From the NCBI RefSeq assembly GCF_003584015.1, contig NZ_QXFM01000144.1, forward strand, positions 56,935-120,934: a stretch of DNA of 64,000 nucleotides. Direction: 5' to 3'. The notes below the pieces were generated by a model. That model was not told the DNA's origin. It worked only from the letters and a program-made list of their open reading frames with translations, and did not search any database. The stretch's first letter is position 1. Each line of letters begins with the position of its first letter. The stretch is from Aurantiacibacter xanthus (GTDB lineage Bacteria; Pseudomonadota; Alphaproteobacteria; Sphingomonadales; Sphingomonadaceae). Positions 8,598 through 18,398 of the stretch are shown piece by piece. Position numbers and translations under genes: made by a program.

Positions 8598-10829
8598 ATG
8601 ACAGCATACAGATGGATAGGCGCAGCCTTGCTGGCTGGAGCCGCAACGGTATCCCTCACGCCAGCCCTGGGCCAACAGGCCGCGCCCGTGGTGCAGGCCG
8701 CGCAGGATCGCGCGTGGATGAACACCGACCTTCCATCGGAGGCACGTGTCGATCTCCTCATCGAACAGATGACGCTTGATGAGAAGATCACCTTGATGAT
8801 GGGCTATTTTGGCACTGCCTTCCCGCCGCGCGGTTTTACGCCTCCGGCAGAGGCACGCGAAGGGTCGGCGGGCTATGTGCCCGGCATCCCCCGGCTGGGC
8901 ATTCCGCCACAGTGGCAAACGGATGCGGCCATCGGCGTGGCCACGCAGGGTTTCGCCCGGAACAAGCGCGAGCGTACCGCCCTTCCCTCCAATCTTGCGG
9001 TGGCGGCAAGCTGGGATCCTGAACTCGCCTTCGCCGGGGGCCAGATGATCGGGGCCGAGGCCCGCGCGTCCGGTTTCAACGTCATGCTGGCGGGCGGTGT
9101 CAATCTGGAGCGCGAACCGCGCAATGGGCGCAATTTCGAATATGGTGGCGAAGATCCGCTGCTGGCAGGCACGATCGTCGGCTCGGCGACGGCCGGCGTC
9201 CAGTCCAACCAGATTATCGCCACGGTGAAGCACTATGCGCTGAACGATCAGGAAACCGATCGCAATGCGGGCAATGTGATCATCGATCACGACGCTGCCC
9301 GCATGTCGGACTTGCTGGCGTTCAAGATCGCCATCGAGAAAAGCAACGCCGGTTCGGTCATGTGCTCCTACAATCGCGTGGATGGAGATTTCTCGTGCGA
9401 GAACAGTTGGCTGCTCACTGACGTGCTGCGCAATGACTGGCAGTGGCCCGGCTATGTCATGTCGGACTGGGGTGCTACCCATTCCACTGCAAAAGCACTG
9501 AAGGCCGGGCAGGACCAGCAATCCGGCTATCCCTTCGACCAGGAGGAATATTTCGGGGCCAAGCTGGCAGAGGCGCTGGCCGCAGGGGAGGTGAGCGAAG
9601 AGCTGGTCGATCGCTCGGTCTCGCGTATCCTTTATGCGATGGTCGAACACGGCCTGTTCGACCATCCAGTGACCGGGGCGCCGCCAGACCTTGAAGCGGA
9701 AATGCTCGCGTCGCATGCAGAGGTCACCCGCAGGGCCGCCGCCGACTCGATCGTGCTGCTGAAGAACGATCACGGGGTGCTGCCGCTGGCCTCCAGCGCG
9801 CGCCGTATCGCCGTGATCGGCGGTCATGCCGACAGGGGCGTGCTCGCAGGCGGAGGATCCTCGCTCGTCTACCCGGTGGGCGGAAATGCCGTGCCCGAAG
9901 CGGAGCCGCGCATGTGGCCCGGCCCCAAGATGTTCTACCCCTTCTCCCCACTGGAGGCGCTGCGCACGCGCTATCCGAACGCCGAGATCGTTTTCGTCAC
10001 AGGTGACGATCAGGCGGCCGCCGCCCGTGCGGCGCAGACCGCAGACATTGCCATCGTCTTCGCCACGCAATGGGCAGCGGAAAGCATCGACATCCCGCTA
10101 ACCCTGCCCGACAATCAGGATGCGCTGATCCAGAGGGTGGCCGAGGCCAATGACAACACGGTCGTCGTGCTGGAAACGGGCGGTGTGGTGCTTACGCCCT
10201 GGCGCAACGATGTCGCCGCCATCCTCGCCGCCTGGTTCCCCGGAACACAAGGCGGCCAAGCCATCGCCGACGTGATAAGCGGCGCGGTCAACCCATCGGG
10301 CCACCTGCCCGTCAGCTTTATCGAGAGCCTCGACCAGCTGCCGCATCCGCAAGAGCCACAGCACGGCGACGTGCACTACACCGAAGGAGCGACGGTCGGT
10401 TACAAATGGCTCGACGCCAACGGTCACGCGCCCGCTTTCCCGTTCGGCCATGGCCTGTCCTACACACAGTTCAGCCTGAGCGACCTGTCGGCCAATGCCG
10501 CCGGGAGCGCGGTGACATTGCGGTTCGAGGTTGCCAATACCGGCAGTGTGGCAGGCAAGGAGGTGGCACAGATCTACGTCTCCGGTCCGGGGCTCGAAGC
10601 CCCTCGCCGCCTCGCCGGGTTCAAAAAGGTGGAGCTGGAACCAGGCGAGAGCAGCGAAGTGGCGATCCTCGTCGATCCGCGCATGATGGCCACCTTCAGC
10701 AAGGCTGCTGGAGGCTGGAACATCGCCGAGGGCACATATACCTTCCACCTCGCGCATTCCTCACGCGAATTCGCAGGCAGTGTGGAGGTGGCAATGCCGG
10801 CCATGACCGTGCCGACCAATCGGTTCTGA
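8598..10829 (+). CDS. Exported GH3 beta-glucosidase
   Basis: A 743-aa glycoside hydrolase family 3 enzyme. The ATG at 8598 follows GGGAGGACAAG and opens a signal peptide (IGAALLAGAATVSLTPALGQ). The GH3 N-terminal TIM barrel spans about 40-340. The nucleophile is Asp290 in VMSDWGATH, and the KHYALNDQE segment is typical. The GH3 C-terminal sandwich follows (SIVLLKNDHGVLPL onwards). A fibronectin-III-like domain (about 655-735, VANTGSVAGKEVAQIYV) closes the protein. It removes beta-linked glucose, or a related sugar, from glycosides or short oligosaccharides in the periplasm. It is divergent from the TBDR, so receptor and hydrolase are probably co-induced. Confidence 0.94.
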   Translation: MTAYRWIGAALLAGAATVSLTPALGQQAAPVVQAAQDRAWMNTDLPSEARVDLLIEQMTLDEKITLMMGYFGTAFPPRGFTPPAEAREGSAGYVPGIPRLGIPPQWQTDAAIGVATQGFARNKRERTALPSNLAVAASWDPELAFAGGQMIGAEARASGFNVMLAGGVNLEREPRNGRNFEYGGEDPLLAGTIVGSATAGVQSNQIIATVKHYALNDQETDRNAGNVIIDHDAARMSDLLAFKIAIEKSNAGSVMCSYNRVDGDFSCENSWLLTDVLRNDWQWPGYVMSDWGATHSTAKALKAGQDQQSGYPFDQEEYFGAKLAEALAAGEVSEELVDRSVSRILYAMVEHGLFDHPVTGAPPDLEAEMLASHAEVTRRAAADSIVLLKNDHGVLPLASSARRIAVIGGHADRGVLAGGGSSLVYPVGGNAVPEAEPRMWPGPKMFYPFSPLEALRTRYPNAEIVFVTGDDQAAAARAAQTADIAIVFATQWAAESIDIPLTLPDNQDALIQRVAEANDNTVVVLETGGVVLTPWRNDVAAILAAWFPGTQGGQAIADVISGAVNPSGHLPVSFIESLDQLPHPQEPQHGDVHYTEGATVGYKWLDANGHAPAFPFGHGLSYTQFSLSDLSANAAGSAVTLRFEVANTGSVAGKEVAQIYVSGPGLEAPRRLAGFKKVELEPGESSEVAILVDPRMMATFSKAAGGWNIAEGTYTFHLAHSSREFAGSVEVAMPAMTVPTNRF

Positions 10830-10836
10830 TATGCGC

Positions 10837-10866
10837 AAGGCCGGGAGCGCCACGCCTCCCGGCCTT
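10837..10866 (+). terminator. Hairpin terminator of the GH3 gene
   Basis: An 11-bp perfect stem, AAGGCCGGGAG (10837-10847) with CTCCCGGCCTT (10856-10866), eight bases after the GH3 stop. It lies between convergent genes. Confidence 0.7.
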
Positions 10867-10946
10867 CGCCTGCCACCAATGGCTTTACCGGCGGCTGGAG
10901 GCTGCAAAGCGCAAGTGCCCCCACATCCCCCTCGTTTGCGGATCTC

Positions 10947-11840
10947 CTAAGCCGGAAAACGCGCCACCTTCGCCTGACGGCCCGGCAGTTCGCGACCGAT
11001 CCTTGCTTCAAGCCACGGTACGGCTTGCTTCGTCAGTTCAAGATCGATGCCGGTCGAGAAGCCCGTACGGCCAAGCATATAGAGCAAGTCCTCCGTCGCC
11101 ACGTTCCCGCTGGCGCCGGGCGCGTAGGGACACCCTCCGCACCCCCCAATCGAAGCGTCCAGCACCCTCACCCCGGCCTGCAACGATGCCCATGCATTCG
11201 CGATGGCTGTGCCGCGCGTATCGTGGAAGTGCATCCGCAGCGGGATACCCGGAACGGCCAACCGCAACGCCGAGACAAGACTTGTGACGTGGGCGGGCGT
11301 CGCCACCCCGATCGTGTCTCCGAAGGCAATCTCGCGCGGTTGGGCCTGAGCGAGACGGCGCGCCAGAGCGACGACACGCTCAACCGCGACCTCGCCATCG
11401 AACGGACAGCCGAACGCGACCGATATCGTCACCTGCGTGCACCGACCCGCCGCACGTGCCATGTCCATTACCTCGATGGCATCATCTACTGTCTGTTCGG
11501 CGGTGCGGCCCTGGTTGGCCATGCCAAAGCCGTCAGACGCGCAGGCTACCGCCCCCAACTCGTCCACCCGTGTGGCCAGCGCACGCTCCGCGCCCCGCCG
11601 GTTGAGGACGAGGCCAATCGTCGTTGCTGACATTTTCCGGGGCAGCGCGGCGCATAGGTCCTCGGCGTCGGCCATCTGCGGAACCCGCTTCGGATGGACG
11701 AAACTCGCCACTTCGATGCGCCGCGTGCCTGCCGCCACCGCGCTGTCGATCAGGGCCACCTTGTCGGCGGTAGACAGAACCCGCTTTTCGTTCTGCAAGC
11801 CATCGCGCGGCGAAACTTCGACGATCTCCACGGCGGTCAT
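10947..11840 (-). CDS. Hydroxymethylglutaryl-CoA lyase
   Basis: A 297-aa DRE-TIM metallolyase. HMG-CoA lyases cleave (S)-HMG-CoA to acetyl-CoA and acetoacetate in the cytoplasm. The sequence shows the N-terminal metal/catalytic motif [10 protein letters not shown] (Arg12, Asp13) and the metal-ligand stretch RMHFHDTRG. It also has the loop [15 protein letters not shown] carrying the catalytic Cys, which is highly diagnostic. The ATG at 11840 overlaps the TGA of the upstream transporter gene (ATGA), so translation is coupled. It is the last gene of the four-gene operon starting at 15668. There are no leucine-degradation genes such as methylcrotonyl-CoA carboxylase beside it, so its substrate probably comes from the CoA-transferase of the same operon. 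Confidence 0.93.
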   Translation of the reverse strand: MTAVEIVEVSPRDGLQNEKRVLSTADKVALIDSAVAAGTRRIEVASFVHPKRVPQMADAEDLCAALPRKMSATTIGLVLNRRGAERALATRVDELGAVACASDGFGMANQGRTAEQTVDDAIEVMDMARAAGRCTQVTISVAFGCPFDGEVAVERVVALARRLAQAQPREIAFGDTIGVATPAHVTSLVSALRLAVPGIPLRMHFHDTRGTAIANAWASLQAGVRVLDASIGGCGGCPYAPGASGNVATEDLLYMLGRTGFSTGIDLELTKQAVPWLEARIGRELPGRQAKVARFPA

Positions 11841-13147
11841 AGCTGGATCACTCCGCATAAAATCCCGGCAACTGTCATGATTGCGCTGAGCGCGAACAGC
11901 CACGGAATCGCATAGCGCTGGTGATCGCCCAGATCGACGCCCGCAAGCCCCACCAGCAGGAAGGTGGCAGGCGTCAACGGGCTGACCGGGAAGCCGGTGG
12001 TCATCTGCCCGACGAGAGCCGCCCGCGCCATCTCTGCGGCGGGCACCCCGCCAGCCTCGCCAATGCTTGCCAGCACCGGCAGCACCCCGAAATAGAAGCT
12101 GTCGGGATCGAACAGCAGGCTGAGCGGCATGGACGCGAATCCCAACACCACCGGCAACCTCGCCGCGGCCTGTTGCGGCAGCAGCGCGGCACCCTGGTTC
12201 GCCATTGCATCCAGCATCCCGGAACCGCGCAGAATGCCGGTGAAGGCGCCCGCCGCGAACAGGATCGCCACCATCCAGATCGCCGCGGGCGCATGGCGCT
12301 GGATTGCCTCGCGCTGCTTTTCCGCGCCTGGCAGGTTGACGATCATCGCGACGACAGCACCGATCAGGAAGGCCACCGCAGGCGGAAGAAGGGAGGACAG
12401 CATCAACGCGATCACCGCGATGACCGTCAGCAGGTTTACCGCGAAGCGCCAGTCGAGCCTGACAGGTTGGGGAGCCCCGTCCCCAGCCCCGCCCTTGCTC
12501 GCTGCCCGGTCAGCCGCTGAGCCGCCTGCCGGTCTGACGACCTCCCGGCATTGCCGGACGCCGAGCCACCACGAGAACGCCAGCACGCCTGCCAGCCCGG
12601 TGAGGTAGACCGGGATCAGCGGCTGGAACAGCACCATCACCTCGATGTTCAGCGCTGCCGCCGCGCGCAGCGTTGGCCCGCCCCACGGCAGCATGTTGCC
12701 CACTCCCGCCGCCATCGCGACGATGCACACCAGCATGCGACGATCCATGCCGAGACGGTCATAGACGGGCAGCAACGCCGGTACGGCTATGAGAAAGGTC
12801 GAGGCGCCCGAACCGTCGAGGTGAACGATGGAGACGAGCACTGCCGTGCCGACAGCCACATAAGGCGGATGGTCGCGCGTCAGCCGCACGATAGCGTTCA
12901 CCATTGGCGCGAACAGGCCCGCCTCTGCCATGATCGCGAAGAACAGAATCGCGAACAGGAACATCGCCGCCATCGGCGCCACCGTCACCATGCCATCGGC
13001 CATGAAGCCGCCGACCTCATCTCCCATGCCCAGCAACAACGCGGCCAGCAGCGGGAACAGCACCAGCGCCACCAGCGGCGAAAGCCGCTTGCTGAGGATC
13101 GCCACCAGCGCGGCGACAATCGTCAGGAGGCCGACCAGCGCCAGCAT
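11837..13147 (-). CDS. CitMHS-type di/tricarboxylate transporter
   Basis: A 436-aa inner-membrane protein with about 12 hydrophobic segments. It matches the citrate-metal:proton symporter (CitMHS) layout: [19 protein letters not shown] near the start, [36 protein letters not shown], and a C-terminal half with [17 protein letters not shown]. CitMHS members carry metal-bound citrate, but related ones take other carboxylates. The ATG at 13147 overlaps the previous stop by one base (TGATG). Flanking CoA-transferase and HMG-CoA-lyase genes suggest the real cargo is a branched dicarboxylate such as 3-hydroxy-3-methylglutarate; that is inference. Confidence 0.85.
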   Translation of the reverse strand: MLALVGLLTIVAALVAILSKRLSPLVALVLFPLLAALLLGMGDEVGGFMADGMVTVAPMAAMFLFAILFFAIMAEAGLFAPMVNAIVRLTRDHPPYVAVGTAVLVSIVHLDGSGASTFLIAVPALLPVYDRLGMDRRMLVCIVAMAAGVGNMLPWGGPTLRAAAALNIEVMVLFQPLIPVYLTGLAGVLAFSWWLGVRQCREVVRPAGGSAADRAASKGGAGDGAPQPVRLDWRFAVNLLTVIAVIALMLSSLLPPAVAFLIGAVVAMIVNLPGAEKQREAIQRHAPAAIWMVAILFAAGAFTGILRGSGMLDAMANQGAALLPQQAAARLPVVLGFASMPLSLLFDPDSFYFGVLPVLASIGEAGGVPAAEMARAALVGQMTTGFPVSPLTPATFLLVGLAGVDLGDHQRYAIPWLFALSAIMTVAGILCGVIQL

Positions 13148-14451
13148 CAATCGCCTGCGACCAGGCTATAGTAACTGCGGTTGACGAGATCGCGCAGTTC
13201 GCCCTGCACCTGGGCGCCGTCGAGGAAGTGCGTCATCAGCACGGCAACACCCTTGCGCTTGGGGTCGATGAAGAAATAGGTGTTGCCAGAACCCGACCAG
13301 CTTCCGCCGCCCGCTGGCAATCCGAAGCCGGCCTCGCTCTCTGGCGTACCGAGCGCAAGGCCATAACCGATCCAGGTGGTCTCCGCCCCCATCCCGCCGA
13401 TTTTCACGCGGGGCACCAACATCGCCGCGACACTTTGTTCGGACAGGATGCGCCGACCATCCAGCATACCGCCGTTCGCCAGCATTTGAGCAAAGCGCAC
13501 ATAGTCGTCCATGGTCCCGGCAATCGCTCCGCCCCCGTCCAGCAGGCGCGCCGTGTCACGGTAGTCGGAGCTGGCGGGCAGCTCGACCACGCTCAATCCA
13601 TCCTCGTTTGCGCTGTAAAGGGTGATGAATCGCGGCAGATCGGCATCGCTTACGAAAAAGCCTGTGTCGGTCATACCCAGCGGAACGAACAGACGCTCTT
13701 GCAGGAAACGGTCGAGCCGCATTCCGCTCGCCCGCTCGATAATCGCACCCAGCACAGTGGTGGAATAGCTGTAGGCGAACTCCTCGCCCGGCTGGTGCAG
13801 CATCGGCGCGTGGCCCAGCCGCTCGACCAGTTCATCCAGATCGCGCGCGGGTGGGCCGTCTTCGGGCCTGCGCCCTACTGGCGTGTCGCGCATCACACCG
13901 TATCGGCGATAGTACTGATGAACCGGTGTATCGCCGGTGAAATGATAGGTGATGCCCGAGGTGTGGGTCAGCAGGTCGGCAATGGTGATCGACCGCCGGG
14001 CCGGCTGCGTCACCATATCCTCCAGCCCGCCCGAGACATAGACGCGCATGTCGCTCCATTCGGGAAGGTAATCCGCCGCCGGATCATCGAGCGAGAGCTT
14101 GCCCTCTTCCACCAGCATCATGATCGCTGCCGAAGTGATCGGCTTGGACATCGAATAGAAGCGAAAGATGCTGTCCTGCCCAAGCGGAACGCGCTCTGCG
14201 AGATCGCGGTAGCCGACTGTCACATCGGCCAGCGTTTTGTCAGCGCGCGCGATGCGCACCATGGCGCCGGGTATGCGCCCTGCGGCCACCAAATGTGCCA
14301 GTTCGTCCTGCAGGACCTCAGCGGTTTGCGCGGGGGCAACGGATAACTCCGCCGACGAGGGCAAGTCGGCATTCACACAGCCCGCCACGCCCGACGAAAG
14401 GACCGCCAGCACGCAGGCCATATGGCGCTTGCCGGATACAAGGCCCATCAT
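13147..14451 (-). CDS. Serine hydrolase lipoprotein of the beta-lactamase/EstB family
   Basis: A 434-aa protein with a lipoprotein signal (lipobox GVAGC, Cys25), so it is membrane-anchored in the periplasm. The beta-lactamase (class C/EstB) fold is shown by the SxxK motif SMSK (Ser100, Lys103) in [14 protein letters not shown], a YSYS segment in the usual YxN position, and [12 protein letters not shown]. Such proteins are usually esterases or D-amino-acid peptidases, not antibiotic-resistance enzymes. The start (14451) overlaps the CoA-transferase stop (ATGA). Its place between an acyl-CoA-forming enzyme and a carboxylate transporter suggests it releases the acid that is then imported and activated. 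Confidence 0.88.
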   Translation of the reverse strand: MMGLVSGKRHMACVLAVLSSGVAGCVNADLPSSAELSVAPAQTAEVLQDELAHLVAAGRIPGAMVRIARADKTLADVTVGYRDLAERVPLGQDSIFRFYSMSKPITSAAIMMLVEEGKLSLDDPAADYLPEWSDMRVYVSGGLEDMVTQPARRSITIADLLTHTSGITYHFTGDTPVHQYYRRYGVMRDTPVGRRPEDGPPARDLDELVERLGHAPMLHQPGEEFAYSYSTTVLGAIIERASGMRLDRFLQERLFVPLGMTDTGFFVSDADLPRFITLYSANEDGLSVVELPASSDYRDTARLLDGGGAIAGTMDDYVRFAQMLANGGMLDGRRILSEQSVAAMLVPRVKIGGMGAETTWIGYGLALGTPESEAGFGLPAGGGSWSGSGNTYFFIDPKRKGVAVLMTHFLDGAQVQGELRDLVNRSYYSLVAGD

Positions 14452-15668
14452 TTCGCCACCATTTCCTGCGGCTGCGGCCCGTAAACGCCGCCCTGCTCCA
14501 GCAATCGCGCAATAGCCGCCTCATCGAACCCGGCCTCGCGCAACACTTCGCTCGTGTCAGCTCCCAGCGCCGGCGCGCACTTATCCTCCAGCGGAGCCTC
14601 TTCCCCCACAACGTTGAACGGTGAGCGTACGGAAAGGAGGGTGCCCTCGGTTGGATGCTCGAACCGAGTGATCATGTCCGCAACGCCCAGTTCGGGATCG
14701 TCCAGCAGATCCTCGATCCGGTTCACCCGTGCGTGGGGAATGTCGTGCTCTCGCAGAAGCGCGATCCACTCGTCCGTTGTGCGGTGCGGTGTGAATTCTT
14801 CGATAATGGCAGAGAGCATGCCGACGTTGCGGCTTCGCTCCACCGAATCGGTCACCCGCGGGTCCGAACACAGATCATCGCGTCCGACCAGTCGCAAAAA
14901 GCGGCTCCAGTGTTGAGCGGTATAGGGAAGCAGGCTGATATAGCCGTCCTTCGTGCGGAACGGCTTGCGATGCGCGGGCAGCAGACGGGCATAACCGATC
15001 CCGCCCAGCGGAGGGTCGAAGGTGCGCCCGGCCAGTTGCTCCACCATCAGGAACGATACGAGGCTTTCGAACATCGGCGCCTCGATGCACAGCGGCCTGC
15101 TCCCCCTGGCGGGAGAGGCCAGTGCCGCCAGTACGGCCAGCGCAAGATGCAGTCCGCCCACCTTGTCGGCGAGAATGGTGGGTACGAAACGCGGCTCTCC
15201 GTCGGCATTGCTGTTCAAATAGGCCAGGCCCGCGGCGGCCTGAATGGTATCGTCGTAAGCGGGATCGTCCTCCCGCTCGCTGCCATGGGCAAAGCCAGCG
15301 GCGAAGCAGTACACGATCTGCGGATTGAGGCGCTTCACCGTGTCGAAGTCGACACCCAGCTTGCGGGCCGCCTTCGGACGCATGTTGTGAACCACCACGT
15401 CCGCCTGACGGACCAGCCCCCGAAACGCCTCCTGCCCGGCGTCGTTTCGCAGGTCTATCCCGATCGACCGCTTGTTGCGGTTGGTGTTGAGAAACCCGGC
15501 GCCGAGATCCTTCGAATGTCCGGGCCGGACCGAACGGAAGACGTCGCCCGTGGGCGGTTCCACCTTGATTACATCCGCGCCGAAATCGGCGAGTATCTGC
15601 GTGGCATAAGGCCCCAGGACGACCGTGGTCAGATCCAGAACGCGGATTCCCTTCAGCAACGACAGCAT
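14448..15668 (-). CDS. Class III (CaiB/BaiF) CoA-transferase
   Basis: A 406-aa cytoplasmic enzyme with the family's hallmarks. It has LKGIRVLDLTTVVLGPYATQ at the N-terminus, ADFGADVIKVEPPTGD, NRNKRSIGIDL, and the catalytic Asp expected near Asp139 in AYDDTIQAAAG. Class III enzymes move CoA between carboxylic acids through an aspartyl-CoA intermediate. The ATG at 15668 was chosen because homologues begin at this LKGIRVLDL segment; an in-frame extension to 15743 looks untranslated. It is the first gene of the operon ending in HMG-CoA lyase and divergent from the LysR gene. A likely reaction is CoA transfer from succinyl-CoA to 3-hydroxy-3-methylglutarate or a similar acid, which is inference from context. 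Confidence 0.9.
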   Translation of the reverse strand: MLSLLKGIRVLDLTTVVLGPYATQILADFGADVIKVEPPTGDVFRSVRPGHSKDLGAGFLNTNRNKRSIGIDLRNDAGQEAFRGLVRQADVVVHNMRPKAARKLGVDFDTVKRLNPQIVYCFAAGFAHGSEREDDPAYDDTIQAAAGLAYLNSNADGEPRFVPTILADKVGGLHLALAVLAALASPARGSRPLCIEAPMFESLVSFLMVEQLAGRTFDPPLGGIGYARLLPAHRKPFRTKDGYISLLPYTAQHWSRFLRLVGRDDLCSDPRVTDSVERSRNVGMLSAIIEEFTPHRTTDEWIALLREHDIPHARVNRIEDLLDDPELGVADMITRFEHPTEGTLLSVRSPFNVVGEEAPLEDKCAPALGADTSEVLREAGFDEAAIARLLEQGGVYGPQPQEMVAK

Positions 15669-15777
15669 CAGAACACCCGAGCCATCGGACCGACACCGAT
15701 TTCCTCTTGCCTGCCAAATGAATTGCGAGGATTTATTTCGCAAGCGGATTGAATTTTCACGAACACGGACACCTGTC

Positions 15778-16710
15778 TTGGCTAGAAAACGGATTGAATT
15801 TCGACATTTGCATGCGTTTGTCGCGGTTTGCGAGCACCGTCATTTCACGAAGGCGGCGCAGTTCCTCGCTATTTCGCAACCCGCGCTCAGTTCGCTCATA
15901 TCGCAGCTTGAGCAGGATCTCGGGATGCAGCTTTTGATCAGAACCACGCGCTCGGTCGAGATGACCCCGACCGGCCGCGAGTTCCTCTCTTCTGCGATCC
16001 GCATCGTGGGCGATCTGCAACGTTCGGTGCAGGAAGTTCAGGATTACACGCAATTGCGACGCGGCCGCCTGCGCATCGCCGCCCTGCCCTCGTTGTGCAC
16101 CTATCTGTTGCCCGAGGCAGCCGCCCAATTCGCACGGCAGCATGAGGGAATTTCGATCTCGATTGTTGACGTGATGGGAGACGAGGTGGTGGAGCGCGTC
16201 ACCCGCCGCCAGGTCGATTTCGGCATCGGCTATGTTTCCTCCACCGAGATGGTTTCCGCCGACCCCATTCTCACCGACCGGCTTGTGGCACTCGGCACCA
16301 CCGACTTTCTGGGAGACGACACAAGCCTCAAGTGGAACGAACTTGCCGCAATGCCGATCATCGCCATGAGCGACGGGACCACAGTGCGAAGCTTGGTGGA
16401 ACGGGGCTGCCGAGAGGCGGGTATCGCTCCCGATTTCGCGCTGGAGGCAAACCAGATGCCGTCGGCTATCGCTTATGCGCGCGCCGGCCTCGGGGTGGCG
16501 ATCCTTCCCAGTTCGGCCGTCGTCGGCCCCGCTGAAGATCTGCGATCCGTCGACCTGATTGCGCCACAGATCGAACGCTCGCTTTCTGTGATCCGGACGA
16601 GGGATAACCCGATCAGCCCGCCAGCAGCCGCCTTCCTGAAAATCCTGCGCAATTTGCGCGCGCCCCCGGTAGCCGCCGATCGCAGCGGTGCGCAAAGCGG
16701 ACGGGAATAG
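15778..16710 (+). CDS. LysR-family transcriptional regulator
   Basis: A 310-aa LysR protein. The N-terminal winged HTH (FRHLHAFVAVCEHRHFTKAA, then ISQPALSSLISQLEQDLG) is followed by a substrate-binding domain from about residue 90. The start is uncertain. TTG at 15778 gives the usual length. An ATG at 15718 would add 20 residues, but neither has a good ribosome site. The segment RKRIEF occurs twice, 15 codons apart, before the HTH. It is divergent from the CoA-transferase/HMG-CoA-lyase operon and is its likely activator, with the inducer being the acid or its CoA ester. Confidence 0.88.
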   Translation: MARKRIEFRHLHAFVAVCEHRHFTKAAQFLAISQPALSSLISQLEQDLGMQLLIRTTRSVEMTPTGREFLSSAIRIVGDLQRSVQEVQDYTQLRRGRLRIAALPSLCTYLLPEAAAQFARQHEGISISIVDVMGDEVVERVTRRQVDFGIGYVSSTEMVSADPILTDRLVALGTTDFLGDDTSLKWNELAAMPIIAMSDGTTVRSLVERGCREAGIAPDFALEANQMPSAIAYARAGLGVAILPSSAVVGPAEDLRSVDLIAPQIERSLSVIRTRDNPISPPAAAFLKILRNLRAPPVAADRSGAQSGRE

Positions 16711-17015
16711 CTGCGCACCGCACACCTTGCTCAAGCGCGAAATTCTGGCTTTCAGTTCGCCCAAGACTAGCTTTCCTCTCCTCGCTCCTGTTCAACAGAA
16801 GCACGCCCGAGCCATCATGACGCGCGGCCACCAAGCGTGGAAATTCAAATCCCTGATCCATTAATCGAAATATTGTATCATTGGACAATCGGCCGCACGC
16901 AATGCTGAAGGAAGCGCAGGCCCACTACGACAGACCCCGCGATCTTCACCACCGATCCGGGCCCCGCTTCGCCTGCGCGAGCGTGTTGCCCAACGCCAAG
17001 GTCTGGATCAGACAG
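16711..17015. other. Intergenic region between convergent LysR and MFS genes
   Basis: About 305 bases with no gene I can support. Short open frames on both strands lack motifs, and no clear terminator hairpin is visible. Confidence 0.5.
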
Positions 17016-18398
17016 CTAAATGAAATCGCGCCTGATTGTCCGCGCGGCCATGAAGTAGCTCAGCGAGGCCAAGCTCAGGAACAACACACAAGAGATCATC
17101 GCGGTCTGAATGCCAGAAGTGGCCGCAAGATCGCACCCGTGCGCCAGCGCTCCCGCCTGATCCACACAGTCCGCCTGATAGCTGCGGCCATCGCCATAGC
17201 GCCGGGCAGCAAGGAAATCGCTCATCATGCCAACAAACAAAGGTCCCAGCCCCATGCCGACAACGTTCTGAAAGAAGATCAGCACGGCAGAGGCTGATGC
17301 CCTCATCCTGGGCTGCACCATATTCTGCGTCGCGGCGAAGGTGGGGGCGTAGAATGTAAACACGAACACCGCCGCACAGGTGATGATGGGCATGGCAATC
17401 AGCCAATCGTCCTGCATCAGCCCGATGATGTAGAGCGGAGCGGTAATCAGCACGCAGATACCCGGCAACCAGGCATACCAGCGAATATCCCGGCGCCCCG
17501 CCCAATCCGCTCCATAGCCGCCGATCAAGGTGCCTATGGCATTGGAAACGCTCGTAACGATGCCGAAGATCAGACCGGCCTCGGTCATGCTCATGGCAAA
17601 GGCCCGGCCAAGGTAAATGGGCAGGAACATCAGCACGCCAAAGTTGACGAAGCTGGTCATGGCACAGCCAAGGCTCATGAACAGGAAGGCCCGGCAGCTC
17701 ACGATCTTTTTGAGCACCGCGGAAAATGGCGGCGTTTCCGGCCCGAACCGGGCACCCGCCTCGAACTGGCCTCTGGGAGGCTCCTTCAGGGTGAAGTGGA
17801 TCAGCGCCGCCAGCAGGAGGCCGGGCAGGCCAACGATGACAAAGGCCTCCCGCCATCCCACATGTTCGCCAAGCCAGCCTCCGCCGAAACCGCCGACGAG
17901 CGACCCGAGCGATGAACCCAGCGCCACAATCGCCAGAGCAGAGGCACGCTTTTCGCGAGGGAAAGAGTCGCCAATCAGCGAAACCGTGCAAGGGCTGGCC
18001 GCCGCTTCGCCCACGCCCACGCCTACCCGCAGCAGCAGCAATTGCACGAAGTTGGCAGCCATGCCGCTTGCCGCTGTCATGAGAGACCATACCGCCGTGG
18101 CAATTGCCATCAGCGAGACACGGTTGCCACGGTCGGCCAGACGCGCCAGCGGCACCCCGAAAGTCGCATAGAGCAAGGCGAAGCCAAGGCCGGTAAGGAG
18201 GCCGAACTGGCCGTCGCTTATCCCCAGATCCGCCTTGATCGACGGCCCCAATGTCGCAACGATAACCCGGTCGATGAAACTCGAAGTCGAAACAAGGATG
18301 AGCAGGATGACAAGCCAGGTCGGGTAGGCCCGCTTCGGGCTCGGCGTGTCAGGAGTTTCCATCGCCTCAACACCATCCGGCGCCGCGCCCCGGCTCAT
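17016..18398 (-). CDS. MFS transporter (spinster-like/ACS-type)
   Basis: A 460-aa protein with 12 membrane segments. TM1 starts at about residue 20 (TWLVILLILVSTSSFIDRV). The MFS loop signature is seen in GVPLARLADRGNRV after TM2-3. VGVGEAAASPCTVSLIGDSF is the spinster-like motif common in sphingomonads. Near the C-terminus lies a short loop with four cysteines in the sequence (DCVDQAG, GCDLAAT, ISCVL region). The start overlaps the stop of the SnoaL-like gene by ATGA, forming a two-gene operon divergent from a TBDR. A role in inner-membrane uptake of whatever the receptor imports is inference. Confidence 0.88.
   Translation of the reverse strand: MSRGAAPDGVEAMETPDTPSPKRAYPTWLVILLILVSTSSFIDRVIVATLGPSIKADLGISDGQFGLLTGLGFALLYATFGVPLARLADRGNRVSLMAIATAVWSLMTAASGMAANFVQLLLLRVGVGVGEAAASPCTVSLIGDSFPREKRASALAIVALGSSLGSLVGGFGGGWLGEHVGWREAFVIVGLPGLLLAALIHFTLKEPPRGQFEAGARFGPETPPFSAVLKKIVSCRAFLFMSLGCAMTSFVNFGVLMFLPIYLGRAFAMSMTEAGLIFGIVTSVSNAIGTLIGGYGADWAGRRDIRWYAWLPGICVLITAPLYIIGLMQDDWLIAMPIITCAAVFVFTFYAPTFAATQNMVQPRMRASASAVLIFFQNVVGMGLGPLFVGMMSDFLAARRYGDGRSYQADCVDQAGALAHGCDLAATSGIQTAMISCVLFLSLASLSYFMAARTIRRDFI

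Noticed and set aside
13147..14451. Beta-lactamase resistance gene
   Set aside because: SxxK and fold fit the broad EstB/class-C-like hydrolases. Lipoprotein anchoring and metabolic operon context argue for an esterase or peptidase.
14608..14616. ACAACGTTG core resembling the LacI operator
   Set aside because: It lies inside the CoA-transferase coding sequence, lacks the outer bases of the palindrome and is far from any island promoter.
16613..16888. 91-codon minus-strand frame after the LysR gene
   Set aside because: It overlaps the LysR 3' end, lacks recognisable motifs and has no clear ribosome site.
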